64,000 nt of DNA from Quillaja saponaria. Taxonomy: Eukaryota > Streptophyta > Magnoliopsida > Fabales > Quillajaceae. Location of the stretch: contig CM055612.1 in assembly GCA_029379385.1 (NCBI GenBank), positions 4,030,001 to 4,094,000 on the forward strand, read 5' to 3'. Of this stretch, positions 25,801-37,990 are shown in pieces. The first letter of the stretch is position 1. The number at the start of each line of letters is the position of its first letter. A model generated the notes under the pieces. It had not been told where the DNA came from and did not search any database. It was given only the letters and a program-made list of their open reading frames with translations. Made by a program: the position numbers and the translations under genes.

Positions 25801-27418
25801 TTCAGAACTAGTAATGTTTGTTGTTGCAAAAATGGTAGCACTCCTCCCCCTTTAAGAACAAGGGTGATGTAGAGATCACCAGTTCTAGACCTGGCAGTGT
25901 ATCTGGGGACTTTTCCAATTAAGGGAGGTGTATGTTCCTAAAAGAATCAGACTGGTTTTTTGTTTTTCCTTTAACTTCAGTAGTTTATTGATGCTTCTGA
26001 ACTGAAACCTATTACCATAGTTTCAATAGAATGAAATTGGTTTTTGTACTGAAACTTCTGTGCATGTGTTATATCTTTGTAAGTTACTAACTTTATGTGT
26101 TTTGTTGATCTATGTCAGCCTCCATGGGATACGGAAGTTGGCAAGAAGTTAATTATTCACTTCACTTATGGTTGTGACTATAATATGAAGGTACTTTGTT
26201 GGTCACTGGGCAACTTTTTAGTTTTGATATGTTTTATATTATGGGGAGAAAGGAGAGAGAGAAAAAAAAAGTACTAGTTTACTTCCCGCAGGCAAAAGTA
26301 GTGGAAAAGTGATATATCAACTTATTTTATGTATTGCTTGGGTTATAGTGACTATCAAATGTTCAATAATATTCAGGGTGAACTGACCTATGGAAAGATT
26401 GGAGAATGGAGGTTTGACAAAAGATCTTACGGTGATACTGTGCCTCCGAGAAATCTCCCCTTGCCTCCACCTGGTGTTCCAGAAAGTGTGGTATGTAATA
26501 CTGTTTTTCTTTGGCGGGTAATAACTACATGCTTCTTAGTATAAACTAGTATAAGCACTGGTTGAGGATTTTTGCATCCATTTTTTTAGATTGTAAGCGA
26601 GGTATAACTAGATTGAAATTGAAAAATTAGGGATTGGAAGGATTTACTATGTGAATTGATGTGAAAAATGGAGAGAAAGTGAAGGAAACTGAGAAAACTA
26701 CTGCTACTCTAACTAAATGTAATACAGGTAACACTAAAGTCTGATATTTCTTCACGAATGAATGAGATACAATGGATTAGATTGGCTTTTATAGCCTACC
26801 ACGGATAAGAAGATCAAGATTAGGCACTTAAACAGGTAACAGATACCTAATTCCAAATTTGGTTCGTAACATTTAGCTGGTCAGAATCTTCTTCCACTTT
26901 AAGAGTGTAACTCTAGTATAAGCTTCTATCACTTCCACAAAAATCAGTCAAGATCAAGGACGCTGGCCCAAATGGTTGAGCTTCTTCTTATGAGGCAGAG
27001 GTCTTGCCATCTCAGGCCGTTCTTTACTGGTAAATGGGGCTTAAAAACAGGAATAAAAATGTCCCTGGTTCATATGCTTTTACGAATAAAATATATAAGA
27101 TGTGGATATAATTCTTAGTCATACACTAATGCACACTTAAACTTTAACATTTACCCTTAATATGTTATTTGAAATTTAGTCACACTGGCTGCATTCCTTG
27201 ATTTTATCTTGGTGCATCTCATCAAATGCAACGTAAAATTTTCCGACGTTGAGTCCTGAGCTCCCCAAAAGACATTTGTCTTAAACTTGCAGTACAGTAA
27301 CAGGGGCGTGTCTGCTAGCATCATGCACTGTTTACAATTGATATTATTTTTATTGCAGGTGACTCTAGTGAAAATGGTAAATGAAGCCACAGCTAATATA
27401 CCAAATTGGTCGTCATAG
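22829..27418 (+). CDS. HPAT: Hydroxyproline O-arabinosyltransferase (HPAT1/2-like)
   Basis: Golgi glycosyltransferase of CAZy family GT95. It transfers the first L-arabinose onto hydroxyproline of extensins and secreted signalling peptides such as CLE peptides. Eight coding exons: 22829-23233, 24495-24562, 24694-24895, 24978-25075, 25160-25229, 26119-26190, 26377-26490 and 27359-27418. They sum to 1089 bases, a 362-residue protein, matching the size of Arabidopsis HPAT1-3. The N-terminus MGCGNFFFTILITFSVALIT is a signal-anchor (type II membrane) segment. LFHTAVTASDSVYNTWQCRI, MYYWFKKFK, GYIVLNRPWAFVQWLKQ, YILMAEPDHIIVKPIPNLS and FFYIEPKKYE are family hallmarks. The run EPDH may supply metal or sugar-nucleotide contacts; that is inference. 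The C-terminus is PPPGVPESV followed by a short last exon. All introns are GT-AG. No break is seen, and the gene should be functional. Confidence 0.95.
26935..27085 (+). mobile_element. Possible tRNA-derived SINE inside HPAT intron 7
   Basis: The segment has a box A-like TGGCCCAAATGG (about 26951-26962), as in tRNA-derived pol III promoters, followed roughly 35 bases later by GAGGTCTTGCCATC, a poor box B match. It lies in the long last intron of HPAT. No clear poly-A tail or target duplication was found, so this is tentative. Confidence 0.25.
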
Positions 27419-29099
27419 AAATTTCAGCCCAGAGCTGCTGCAGGATGTTTGGGAAGAATATACTATATAGTGACTACAAGTGCCCCAAATGGAGGACATA
27501 CGCAAAAGGTTGTGAATTTATCAAACCTTTGAAAACGTTCCAAGAATTTATCAACCATGTACACAATTGTTCTTTTTTTGTGTGATTGGTCCAAAAATCA
27601 AATTGATCGGCCGTGTGTCGCTCCTCCGAGAAACATAAAAATGATATATTATTTCAATATAAATTATATATAACATATATTGAAATATAAAAAAATTAAG
27701 TCCTATATCTTACAAAGCTTAGTGTAAGAATGCGAGGATCGTATTTGTTCAATGTGTCTACTCAAATTCATTTAGTTACTACAAATATATAACTTGTTCT
27801 TCCTTTTGCAACGAGTGACAAGGTGCTCAGAACTTTTACATCACTCACAAAATCTGAAAAGTGTTGCGTTCTTGTGGCAACTTATTTTCTTTTGCGAAAA
27901 GAATATTTGATGCTAATTACCAATCACCCTATCTAATTTTGAGCTTTCTAAATTGTAATTCCATTACAAATTTGTATGTACTACTTTTCTTTGGGTGACA
28001 ATTGTATGTGATTTGAAGGACATGAAAGAGTGAAAATTATCTCTTTGGAAGATTGTAAAAGGCAAATTCCGCTGAATTTCATAAATACATCACAGTTTAA
28101 GGAAATTAAATTCAAAATGATTAATACGTAACCATATGATTATCCAAGGGATAGGAAAGAAAAAAAAAACGAAAAAAACAGATCATTCATGGTAATCAAC
28201 CAATCTTTATAAGCCAACTGATGTCAACTAAAATTATTATTTTTATTGTTTGTTTCCACAGAATTAATATTGTTTTTTTTATTTTTGCTAAAAAAATTGT
28301 TAGAAACTTTACTATACTTAACTCACCTTTCTTTGTTATTTTGAAAGAAATTTTTTCTTAAAAAAAGGTTAAATAACCATTCCCAGCAACTCGTGGAGTT
28401 TGTCAACTGAGAGTAACTCCTCCTTTTTCGATACTCTCGCCCTACTGCAGACAGTACTGCCTCCGTGGCCATCACCACCACACCAGTTTTCTCCTCCATT
28501 GTCCGGTTTCTCTTCTGAATTAGAACCACTATTTGTTGTACTAAAATACCCTCAAAATACATGTAGAAAAACACTTTATAATATTCACGGTATTGTTTAC
28601 ACAATAGGACAGGATGAAGGTAATAAAACTACTACAAATTGTTACCTCGATCACAATTGCGAAAGATTCTCTACTGCAAATAAGTCTTTCCATATATATC
28701 TACTTGAACAGGCTTATAAGAGAACCCAAATGAGAAAAACCAAATGTAGGTAACAACAACACAACTCTGGATAACAGATGGCCTAAATTTACTTCTGAGA
28801 CAGACAGGAAATAACACCACAACAGAAAACTGTAATAGGTGTACCAAGCAAAGGATGAAAATGCACTGCTTAGATATTAGCATTAAAAGACATGATATTT
28901 TGGGAGCAGAACCATTTCACTCAGACACAATGCATTATAACTTGGATTAAAGAATAAAGAGTTCCATAATACAGAGGCAAAGAAACTCCTGGGTAACTAC
29001 TGTAAACAAAATTAGGCCAAACCAAAAGAATGTCTCATCTGTCAAGAGTTCTAACATCACTTACTAAAATAGAACATGAATAAGAAGCTCTAACTTTGC
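27419..29099. other. HPAT and RPS11 3' regions; otherwise no gene
   Basis: The convergent genes HPAT (+) and RPS11 (-) end at the two edges. Between them are AT-rich DNA and open frames of 93-117 codons on both strands near 28323-28753. The minus-strand frame has an ATG at about 28498 (MEEKTGVVVMATEAVLSAVG), but I recognise no protein family. Confidence 0.45.
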
Positions 29100-30700
29100 T
29101 CAGATTCCGGTAAAGGCCTTCTTACCACCTCCGGAAGAACCAGCTGGAATCACCTTCAACACATTAAACCTTACTGTCTTTGACAATGGCCTGCCCAGAC
29201 ACAAAAATGTATGTTGTTAAGACTATAGCCAAACATTGGATTTTGAGCTAACATCAACAAGTTTAGAAATTCAGAAATCAACCTGCACTGCCCAATGATG
29301 ACATGGTCTCCTTCCTTAACACGAAAACATGGGGACACATGTGCTGCAATATTTGAGTGCCTCTTCTCATATCTAATAGATAATGAGAACCAATCAAGTC
29401 AATTGTGTCCTGGAAAGAAATTAGACAACTAAATTTATGAAAACGTTTGTGCCATACCTTTGATATTTCTTAACATAGTGAAGGTAATTGCGGCGAACAA
29501 TGATGGTCCTCACCATCTTTGCACTATGGCAAGTACCAGCAAGGATACGACCCCGAATGGAAACAGTGCCACTGAATGGGCATTTCTTATCAATATATAT
29601 TCCTGAATAGACATCCTAGTTAGGTCTCAGTAATAATCATTCAAAAAAGTGGCATTTTCCCCCCAAATCAGAAATTTTAAAGTGGCTCACAATATGCCAG
29701 ACTATTCTAACCTTAAGCTTGAAAACGGGACATGCATCACAAATTAAAAAAGCTAACATATTTTAAAAGAAATTGAAAAAAAGGATGAGCTAGTGGGCGC
29801 CATTGATATTGTAATCAAGATCGAAATTAAATCCTCCAGAATTTGAACATGAAGCAAAACAATAATATAAAAGTGTTACATGCCAACAGTCATCCTTATT
29901 CTCCCTCACACTGCCAGATTGGAAGATATAGACTTTGACCAAATCCTAGTAAAAGACAGTAGATGTCAAATAAAGGGTATATATTCCTTAGATTTTGAAC
30001 TAAAATCTATATTATTCTAAACTCTTAGATTATGGGTTGTCATGTGAAAGCAGCCATAAATTCAAGACTGACCTCCAAATAAGCTAACTCTAACCCTTTT
30101 TTATAAGATGAACTCTAATCCTTAACGAAATTTAAACTCATTGAGATACATAATTGTTGCTTTTTAAATCCCCTAGTATAGACCACAAAGACAAAAGTCG
30201 CTATCATCTATCAATACGGATCATACATAAGATGATAAATTAAGATAACAATCTATTAAATAAACAAAATCCACAAAAAAAATAAAAATTGAATCCTCAT
30301 CATTCATCAGAAGTGCATCAGAAGAAACCTTCTATTGCTTCTCTGGGTGTCTTAAATCCCAAACCAATGCTTTTCCAGAAACGGTTGCCTCCTTTCCCAG
30401 GCCTCTTTCCTTTCCCTGATTTCTTCGAGCTGCAAAAGTTTTTAGAAAATTCATCACATTGAAGCCAGCAATTGAAATATTTTACAATAGAGAAATTTTT
30501 ACGAAACCCTATTTCAGACATGAATTCTCCGGAAATGAGCTCACCTGAGAAACACCTTGGGTTGCTTCAAGAACGCCTTCTCCGTCTATAAAAGGAGCAG
30601 TAATGTGATTTCAGAAGTTAGGAAAACAGTCATACAAGGTAACAATAAAGTTCACAGACAGAGAGAAAGACAAGACTAAGATCTGAACCTGTTCTGCCAT
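29100..30700 (-). CDS. RPS11: 40S ribosomal protein S11 (uS17)
   Basis: Small-subunit ribosomal protein uS17, which binds 18S rRNA. Six coding exons, read on the minus strand: 30689-30700, 30545-30585, 30329-30429, 29458-29602, 29283-29372 and 29100-29190. They sum to 480 bases, 159 residues, the normal plant length. The protein starts [17 protein letters not shown] and continues [40 protein letters not shown] and [20 protein letters not shown], ending [10 protein letters not shown]. The central [10 protein letters not shown]...MVRTIIVRR block is the uS17 core. All introns are GT-AG. Pieces of its 5' end (exons 1-2, first intron and upstream DNA) are duplicated at about 45.8, 48.7 and 58.6 kb. 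This copy is the only complete one in the window. Confidence 0.97.
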
Positions 30701-30764
30701 AGCTACGAGCTCACGAGCTCAAGATAAAGTCGTAGGGGAGGTCACAAATGAAGCGCAGCAGCTA

Positions 30765-30955
30765 AAACCCTAATCTAAAATCCAAACAGAACAAAGCCAA
30801 TAATCGGGTGGAGAAAGTTATAAGGGCACGCTTATGTTTGTTGGCCAAAATACCCTTGTAGTCGACTTGTTTGAACTTGAGGCCGTAACGGGTTTGTAAA
30901 AAATTGGGACGCCTCCCAGGCTTTGTGAAGCCCATTATCAAACTTAGGCCCAATA
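30765..30955 (-). promoter_or_regulatory. RPS11 promoter: telo-box and site II motifs
   Basis: A telo-box (AAACCCTAA on the plus strand, 30765-30773) lies about 65 bases upstream of the ATG. TAGGCCCAA (about 30945-30953) and a nearby GCCCAT are site II-type motifs. The telo-box plus site II pairing is typical of plant ribosomal protein genes. In the duplicated copies at 46.08 and 48.70 kb the telo-box is mutated (AAAACCCGAC). Confidence 0.6.
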
Positions 30956-33000
30956 CATCTCTTCTTCATCAGTCCATTTTCAGAAGTTTCCGAGGACCCT
31001 AACTTTTTTATTTACTAACATATTTGACACAAAGTGACAAAACAGTAGAGACATTATTCAACATTATCTAGTCACCATAACAAAACCGGAATCGAACCCA
31101 GAAACGCAACTGAGCAAGTACTTCTCGGTCAGAGAGAGATAAAGCCTGGAGCAAGTGTTGACTAAGGTTTGGGTTACTTAATCCATCACTACTCTACACC
31201 GCTTTCTCTTTCAGTTCTTGTCATGGCTATGTTTTCAAATCAGGAAGAAGGAGACACATGTGGGAGATTGCTAAGAAATGAAAGCGTAAAGTAGGGGAAC
31301 TTGAGAGTTGGAGGAGCAGGAGCAGTTCCTATCCATAGAACGGATGGAATCGAATGTGGGTTTTTTTATTTATTGAAACGGTGCCATTTTCTTGCTCACC
31401 AGGTACCTCTCCAGCAAAATACTCTCCATCGGATCCCCTCTCATTTTTATGTATGGACTGCATTTTTTTATAGGGTTCATTAGATTTCTTAGTGATAAAA
31501 ATATAGATGAATTTTTTTTCTTATAATACGAGTAGAATTATATTATTTATAATAGAAATTGCTTCTCCATCTGGTACTCTCTAATCCTATTATTTAATTG
31601 AGTTAATTGATCATGCTTTTTCGAATAAAATAGCATATTATTTTCAAAAAAAAAAAACAGAAATCAGTGGGCAAGAACAGGAGTTACCCCAACTGGGGGT
31701 CCTTAACCAAAGATTAGATCTCAAAAGATATCAGTCTAACGTACAAAGGGGTGTTGAAATTAACATTGAGACCTTGCAGGTCGCACTTTTCGTCTTCTAA
31801 AAGTACAAAAGTTTAGTCCCAAGTCCACATTTGGAAGATGATCAGAACCACACTCTGACAGTTCCAGAAGCCCCCTATTTTCTTGTCTTACATATAACCT
31901 TCCATCATAGGCAAAATTGACTGGTAGAAAAAAAAACAAGAAACAAGTGGTTTATTTTCTTGAGTGTTGACTAATTTCGCAGTAAGTACTTGGAAATATA
32001 TAATTCCATCAATCAGAGAATTTTCTAAATTTGACATCATGAAATTGTTGATTTTTTTGCCAAGTTAAAAAATAATCACATTTTTTTTGCCATTCACACT
32101 ATTTTTTTAAATATCAACCACTCAAATAATTTAATTTTAAATTTTATTATTTTATTTAATTAATAAATTAAATATTGTATTAAAAATATATCCTATTTTT
32201 ATTCTAAATCTTAACCCTAAGTCTAAACCTAATCCTAACCCTAAGTCTAATTCTAATCCTAATCCCTAACTCTAATTCTAATCCAAATTTTAATCATAAA
32301 TTATTTGCATGAGTTAAGATTTAAAAAATAGTGTGCAATTGATTAGATTAAAATAATTATAGGAATTCTAGAGAATCCAAATCTAAATATTAGTATATAT
32401 TATAAAGACAATGGTATCTTTTATTTTTATTTTTTTTATATATACATATATATATGGTTGACAAAAACTAATTATATTATACTACTAGAATCATGTTAAC
32501 AATTGTATTATTGATAGAATAATACTTACATATAAAAGGATATTGTCGATGAGGTCTTAGCTCAATTGGCTAAATTTTGTTAAAAATTTATTATGATTAT
32601 ATTTATCTAAATAAATAATTATGAAAATTCATTTCAAGTTTTTTTTTTTTTTTTTTAGTTTGGAAAACTTTTTTTTATAACTTCAACTTTTATTTACAAC
32701 TCTAAAAGTCCAAAAATATTTTTTCATAAATAATAAAAAATAAAATCTCTATTATCAAACAAATTTGTTAGAAAGCTTAAACGCAAAAACTATTTTAAAA
32801 GCTAAACCAAATAGGGGACATAGATTAAAATATTGTGTCTTAAATAGATTACTACTTTATTTTAACTCTTCCCATTTTAATTAACATGATTGTAATTCTC
32901 TTTGACTATTAATTTTTTTCCTAATTATTCTCAAGTTTCATTAATAAAAAAAAAAACTATGAATTTAATATTATATACATTTTTAACCAAAATTAATTTT
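30956..33000. other. Spacer between RPS11 and the first DUF247 gene (part of the tandem unit)
   Basis: No gene. Parts are repeated at 46.2-48.0 kb and 58.7-59.5 kb, which shows that the tandem unit runs through this spacer. It holds a degenerate telomere-like tract (32205-32290), poly-T at 32640-32656 and an AT-rich promoter-proximal part. Confidence 0.6.
32205..32290 (+). repeat. Degenerate interstitial telomere-like repeat
   Basis: A run of CCTAA-type heptamers and variants: TTAACCCTAAGTCTAAACC, TAATCCTAACCCTAAGTC, TAATCCTAATCCCTAACTC. Spacing is 6-7 bases over about 85 bases. Only some units are the exact CCCTAAA/CCCTAA plant telomere form, so it is an old or telomere-derived tract. No gene overlaps it. 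Confidence 0.6.
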
Positions 33001-33021
33001 TGATCTTATCAATTCTCCCTC

Positions 33022-33037
33022 CCCTTTATAAATAGTA
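33022..33037 (+). promoter_or_regulatory. TATA box of DUF247 copy 1
   Basis: CCCCTTTATAAATAGTAT, also present at the same place in copy 5 (about 50412-50423) and nearly unchanged in copy 7 (about 63779-63788). Conservation across three copies supports a real core promoter. Confidence 0.6.
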
Positions 33038-33159
33038 TCCGTCCTCTCAACTCCAAATTAGACTGTCCATGAGAACACAGTTATTCTACTTAATTACCTC
33101 TACTGACTAGCTAGCTAAACCCTTGAAGAAGACCTTGAATCACACATCAAAATTCCTCA

Positions 33160-34874
33160 ATGGAAACCCGTAAAGTTTCTTGTAATCATGATCATGAATG
33201 GGTTATAGACCTAAGCCGAACCCTTGAAGAAGACCTTGAATCACATCAATATTCCTCCCCTGTCTCCGATTACGATGATCATGACGACGAACTTGCTTCC
33301 ACAATTAGCATCTTCAACGTACCAAAAACACTACTTTCCTCCAAACCAGAAGCCTACACTCCACAAGTCATTGCTCTTGGTCCATTCCATCACCGTCGGC
33401 TTGAAACTCTTTGAAATGGAACGTTGCAAACTCACTTCGGCTAAGCATGTTCAAAAGAATATGAAACCAGGAACCAAATTCCGAGACTTGGTTCACCAAA
33501 TCTCGACTAATGATGTCCATACTCGTGCTTGCTATCACCGCTACTTGGATTTCGATCAAGAAACACTTGCATGGTTGTTTGCCATTGATGCCTCTTTCTT
33601 GTTGGAATACATCCAAACTTTTTGTTCCTCTTGTTCTGATAATTATAAAGTTAATAATGAAGAATCCACTACTAGTACAAGGTCGTCTGTAATGGGTCGT
33701 CATTTGATGATGATTGACCTACACAAGAAGGCGAACGATGCATCAAGAAATTCTCCGGGATGTGATCATGTTGGAAAATCAAATCCCTCTCTTTCTAATT
33801 AGAGAGGTGCATGGATTTTATGATCAACAAGACAATATTCAACTTCATGAATTAGTATTGGTCAAAATATTAATGGGTTTTTGCAAATACATTTCACCCA
33901 TTAAGCACTTAGAGGACCAAAACTTCAAACAAGAGTGTCTCACAAAATCTCATTTGCTAGATCTTTTGTATGATTACATGGTGGTACCATTTCCACTAGA
34001 AATTATTGATAAAGAGGACGAGGACAGGGACAAGGACAAGGAGGATGTGACTTCCTGGTTTGCAAGTGCAATTTGTGCAATCATTAGCCTTATAAAGTTT
34101 ATCAATTGCGCACCCGTTCATTTCATCGCCAAAATTTTCAAATCCAAAGTGGCCAAGCTTTTGATCACTCTTCCATGGAAGGTATTAGTCACCCTCTTCA
34201 ATTTTAGCGGCAAAACTGCCTTAATCAATTTGGTTTCATCGGCAGAAAATGTTGTTGAAGAAGTAGAAAATAGTACCAATTCCATAGCCAACCCGGACGA
34301 AAGCCCTTTAGCGGAAGAGCTTGCAATTCCAAGTGTTAGGGAGCTCTCAAAAATTGGTGTCAAATTCCAACCAACAAAGGGTGGGTTAAGCAGCATAAAA
34401 TTTGACAAATCTTTAGGAATTTTTCATCTTCCAGTTATTCAACTAAACAACAATTCCGATGTGGTTTTAAGAAATTTGGTGGCCTATGAAGCTTCAGCTG
34501 CACCAGCAGCCATGGTTTTCATGCGTTACACTGAGTTAATGAACGAAATTATTGATACAGAGGAGGACGTGAAGATTTTAAGAGCAGCTGGGGTTTTGAT
34601 AAACCGTATGAAAAGTGATAAGGAAGTAGCGTCATTATGGAATGGAATGACAAAGTCTGTTAGTGTTACAAAGGTTCCGATTTTGGACAGGGCCATCGAA
34701 TTTGCAAATGAGTATTACTCAATGAGTTGGAAGGTGAAGATGAAAGCAACAATGAAGAAATATGTGTATGGTTCTTGGCCATGTCTTACATTTTTAGGAG
34801 CTAATGTTTTCCTTTGCTTGACCACAATAGAGGCTATTTGTACTGTTTATCAGTGTTCATTCCATGGTTTTTAG
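33160..34874 (+). pseudogene. DUF247 gene copy 1, two frameshifts
   Basis: Full-length relative of the intact gene at 50550-52268, single exon. Two one-base insertions break it. An extra A near 33404 (CTTGAAACTC here, CTTGAACTC in the intact copy) ends the first frame at 33412-33414 after 84 residues. An extra C near 33719 (GATTGACCTAC against GATTGACTAC) shifts it again, and the third frame then runs 386 codons to the normal end CSFHGF. The recognisable DUF247 blocks IFNVPKTLLSSKPEAYTPQV, HQEILRDVIMLENQIPLFLI and VRELSKIGVKFQPTKGG are all present. Both insertions lengthen a run of the same base, so assembly error is possible. If they are real, the gene is a recent pseudogene. Confidence 0.85.
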
Positions 34875-35220
34875 TTTTTCTTTATTTTTTTTTAAGGTAA
34901 ACAAGAATGCTTTGTAATTTTATTCTCTAAAGTATACATAACATATATAGAAAAAACAGTTTCTAAAACTATTGCTTTCCTAGTTGTAGTATATATAATT
35001 TCAATGCAATTACCATTCACGGGTTGATCCAATGCCAAAACCCATTTTCAGGAACCTTGGTGATGGCTTCCAGAGAGCTTAGCAATGAGATTTAAGTAAA
35101 TGCATGTTGCAAAGGAATGAGTTGCTTTGTAAAATATGAGTTCCATGAGGCTTTTATAGTACGATTTCACTATCCTTTCAAGTTAATGAAATCTCCTTCT
35201 TCTCAAAACCATTAACAAGA
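34875..35220 (+). repeat. DUF247 3' flank shared with 41.28-41.49 kb
   Basis: The sequence from CATTCACGGGTTGATCCAAT (about 35017) to AACCATTAACAAGAAAA is almost the same as 41281-41495. In this copy the block that lies at about 40.50-41.28 kb in the other copy is absent. It marks the end of the first tandem unit. Confidence 0.7.
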
Positions 35221-35732
35221 AAAAGATTTGATAACTTTTATTCTAGACTATAATTTTGATGATTAACGTTACTTGGTTATTGATCACCGCAAAGTATATT
35301 CTTTTCTTCAAAGTCCTGCTTACGATATATCATGGCTTCTGATATTATAAGTCAGCCATTGTTGGTTTGTGGTTTAACTTGATTGAAGATTATTAAGTTT
35401 ATATGGAGATAAAGATTGTTAATATGGCATGATTCGTGTTGGTTTGTATTGCTATAAAGGTTATCTAGATCCTTTGATCTATATCTTTATAATGAATTGA
35501 AGGGGCTTGTGAAGAATAGCAATTTTTTTTTTTTTTTTTGATGATGTGAAGAATAGCGATTTTATTTCTGAAATAAATTCAATTTATATGATAAGACTAT
35601 TGTTATCTGATATGGTCTTTAATGGTTTTGGATGTTTTTGTTTATGCTTTTTCTTTTAAGTTGGAAATTGGAATAGTTTGAATTATATGATAGTTGAATT
35701 GTTCAAGTCCTGGCATTTTGCTTATACTGGTG

Positions 35733-35942
35733 CTCATTTTTATGAGATAATGTTCCTGCATGGATTTGTATTTGTATGATTAAACATTATATCATGGACT
35801 TGGTGTTGCTCATAAAACACAATATTTATTCGTTGGAAGAGCGCCTCATTTTGATGAGATAATGTACCTGCATGGATTTGTATGATTAAACATTATATCA
35901 TGGACTTGGTGTTGCTCATAAAACACAATATTTATTCGTTGG
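35733..35942. repeat. Two-copy tandem repeat, about 112-base period
   Basis: Copies at about 35733-35837 and 35845-35942 share CTCATTTTTATGAGATAATG (one base changed), GCATGGATTTGTATGATTAA and CATGGACTTGGTGTTGCTCA, both ending TTTATTCGTTGG. The first copy has an extra TTTGTA. Non-coding, inside the probable CACTA interior. Confidence 0.85.
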
Positions 35943-37990
35943 TTCTAAATTTTTAGATGTTATGATTTAGTCCTATGAGCTACTCAAAACTTATGGGGAT
36001 CATTTGCACCCTGGCTCTATCCTTATACGAATTTTCTTTACTTGCTACTAAATTCTAGTTTTTTAGCATTATATTCTCCTCTTGGACTGAGGAAATGAGA
36101 GCTTGCTCAAGGGTTCAGTCAACTAGCTCCAAAGATACCAACAATGGGGTTACCTCTTTAGTCAAAAAACAAGCAAACTCACTTGTTATCATGAAAAACA
36201 AGACCAAAAATTTAGTTTCCCAAAACCCGTGTAGGGACAACACAAAGGGAATGAAATCTAATTCAGATTTTTGTTCTGGCAGCTACATTTATATTCATAA
36301 TCTTCCTGGTGGATTCAATTAGGACTTGCTCAAGAATCCCCTATTTACTCTATATACAAACTCACTTATTACATGTTGGAGAATTCTCTATGTACTGTTT
36401 ATCGTTTGTTTGGATGCTGAGAAAATGAAGGGCAATAAAGACAAAATTTGGGCTTTTTAAGCTTAAGAATGTTTGCATTTACCAACCTTGTTTTGGTCTT
36501 TAAATCTCCAAATTTATCCCATTTAGGTGCTAGGCTGACAGGTAGGTAGGTGGCCTATAACTTACAAGTGATGTCTAGAAATTAGTGGAGGTAACATAGG
36601 AAGGAAGAGGAAATGGGAAGTAGAATATTATTGGTAGAGGTCAATATGTTCTTGTACTCTAAAACTTGAAGTAGCTGCTTTTTTTTTATTTTTATTTCTT
36701 TCCATATTTTAATATTTACTGCTGAGAAAATCCGTGAAGTTGCATAGTTAGTCATGTAACGCCTCCTTACTAAGTGGCTTATCTTTGATTAATCTATTTG
36801 AAGTATGTCATTTTCTTCACAAGCGTATGATAGTACATACTGTAGTTATCTCTTTGATTAATCTGTAAGTTAGGTGAGATGTCTCCCATTGTTATTACCT
36901 TATAAATACATAGCTCATGGCATTTGCATATGTAGATGTAACTATGGTTATTCAGGGACGTAGCTTATTTGTTGCTTTTCATTAGTTATAGAAACTTGAC
37001 ATTGATTGGATTTAATAAGATATTAAAGTACGCAATTGGTGTCTAGGATACTACTCTTAGCAATTATAATATTCTTTTTTCATTTAGCTTTGGTTTGAAG
37101 TTTGAATTGCCATGATTCCAAAACTTAATCTCTGGATTGACATGCATCATAGATCAAGAATTGTTTACTTAATCCTGTATAGAAATTCTGGATTACATTA
37201 AACGTCAAGTTTCTTGCAAACACCTTGTGCAGTTCTCCCTTGAGGTATGCTAAAGTCAAAATTTAGAATCAAACACACGCCATCAAGTTAGTACATTAAT
37301 CTCCTTTATATAAGTTATTATCTTGCTGTTGTTAGGCCTTCTGTAGTTTTACTTAGTTAAATAGTTAGTTACCATTTTCATCAGTGATTAAATGAACCAT
37401 GTGTAGATAATCTTTTTAGTGTGGCTACATGATAAATCAGTTCATTAGTTTTTTTTTTTCCATTTTCTTTTAATTTATGCTTAATGTTAACTCTTTTTTA
37501 TTTTTCCTAGCAGGAGTTTCAGTTTATTTATTGATGATCACTTTTGCTTAGAAAAAGTCTTATTATCTTGCATTTTATATTTTCATGTGGAAAGATTTTT
37601 AGCCTGATATTGAGATATATAGAAATCCAATGTAGTTTTTTCTTCACATATGCCAATTCTAGTGCTCATAGAAGGAGGAAAACATATAATTCTTCTTGGC
37701 CTCAGGATTGGGGTACCATTTATTATTCTGATTTAGAATTAAACCTTGCTCTCTTATTGGTAAATCATATTCAAATGTTAGGAGTTCTTTCTTGAGTGAT
37801 GAATAAGTTCTACAGTTGTCTTTGTCCATTGCATGTCATGCAGCATGATTACAAACTAAGTTCTTATTCCTTGAACTCTGTCTTAGCACATTTTCTTTCT
37901 GAGCAGGCAAGGTCTATGGTTCTACTTTTGATATTATACCAAGTATCTGTTTTGATTTGTATGTTTCTTCATCATCTTACCCAACACATT

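Noticed and set aside
28323..28753. Overlapping open frames on both strands (93 and 117 codons) between HPAT and RPS11
   Set aside because: Neither shows a family motif; the plus frame lacks supported splice or promoter signals. The minus frame from 28498 (MEEKTGVVVMATEAVLSAVG) is the better candidate but I cannot support it.
32550..32585. tRNA-like stretch (GAGGTCTTAGCTCAATTGGC)
   Set aside because: Resembles a D-arm/box A, but no acceptor stem, anticodon arm or T-arm follows; degraded equivalents occur at about 47695 and 59500 within the tandem units.
34118..34408. 96-codon minus-strand frame, with equivalents at 51506-51796 and 53760-54017
   Set aside because: Antisense shadow of DUF247 coding sequence; conserved only because the sense strand is.
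36095..36322. 75-codon open frame (MRACSRVQSTSSKDTNNGVT)
   Set aside because: Could be an exon of a captured gene, but I see no family motif and cannot link it to kinesin-12 with confidence.
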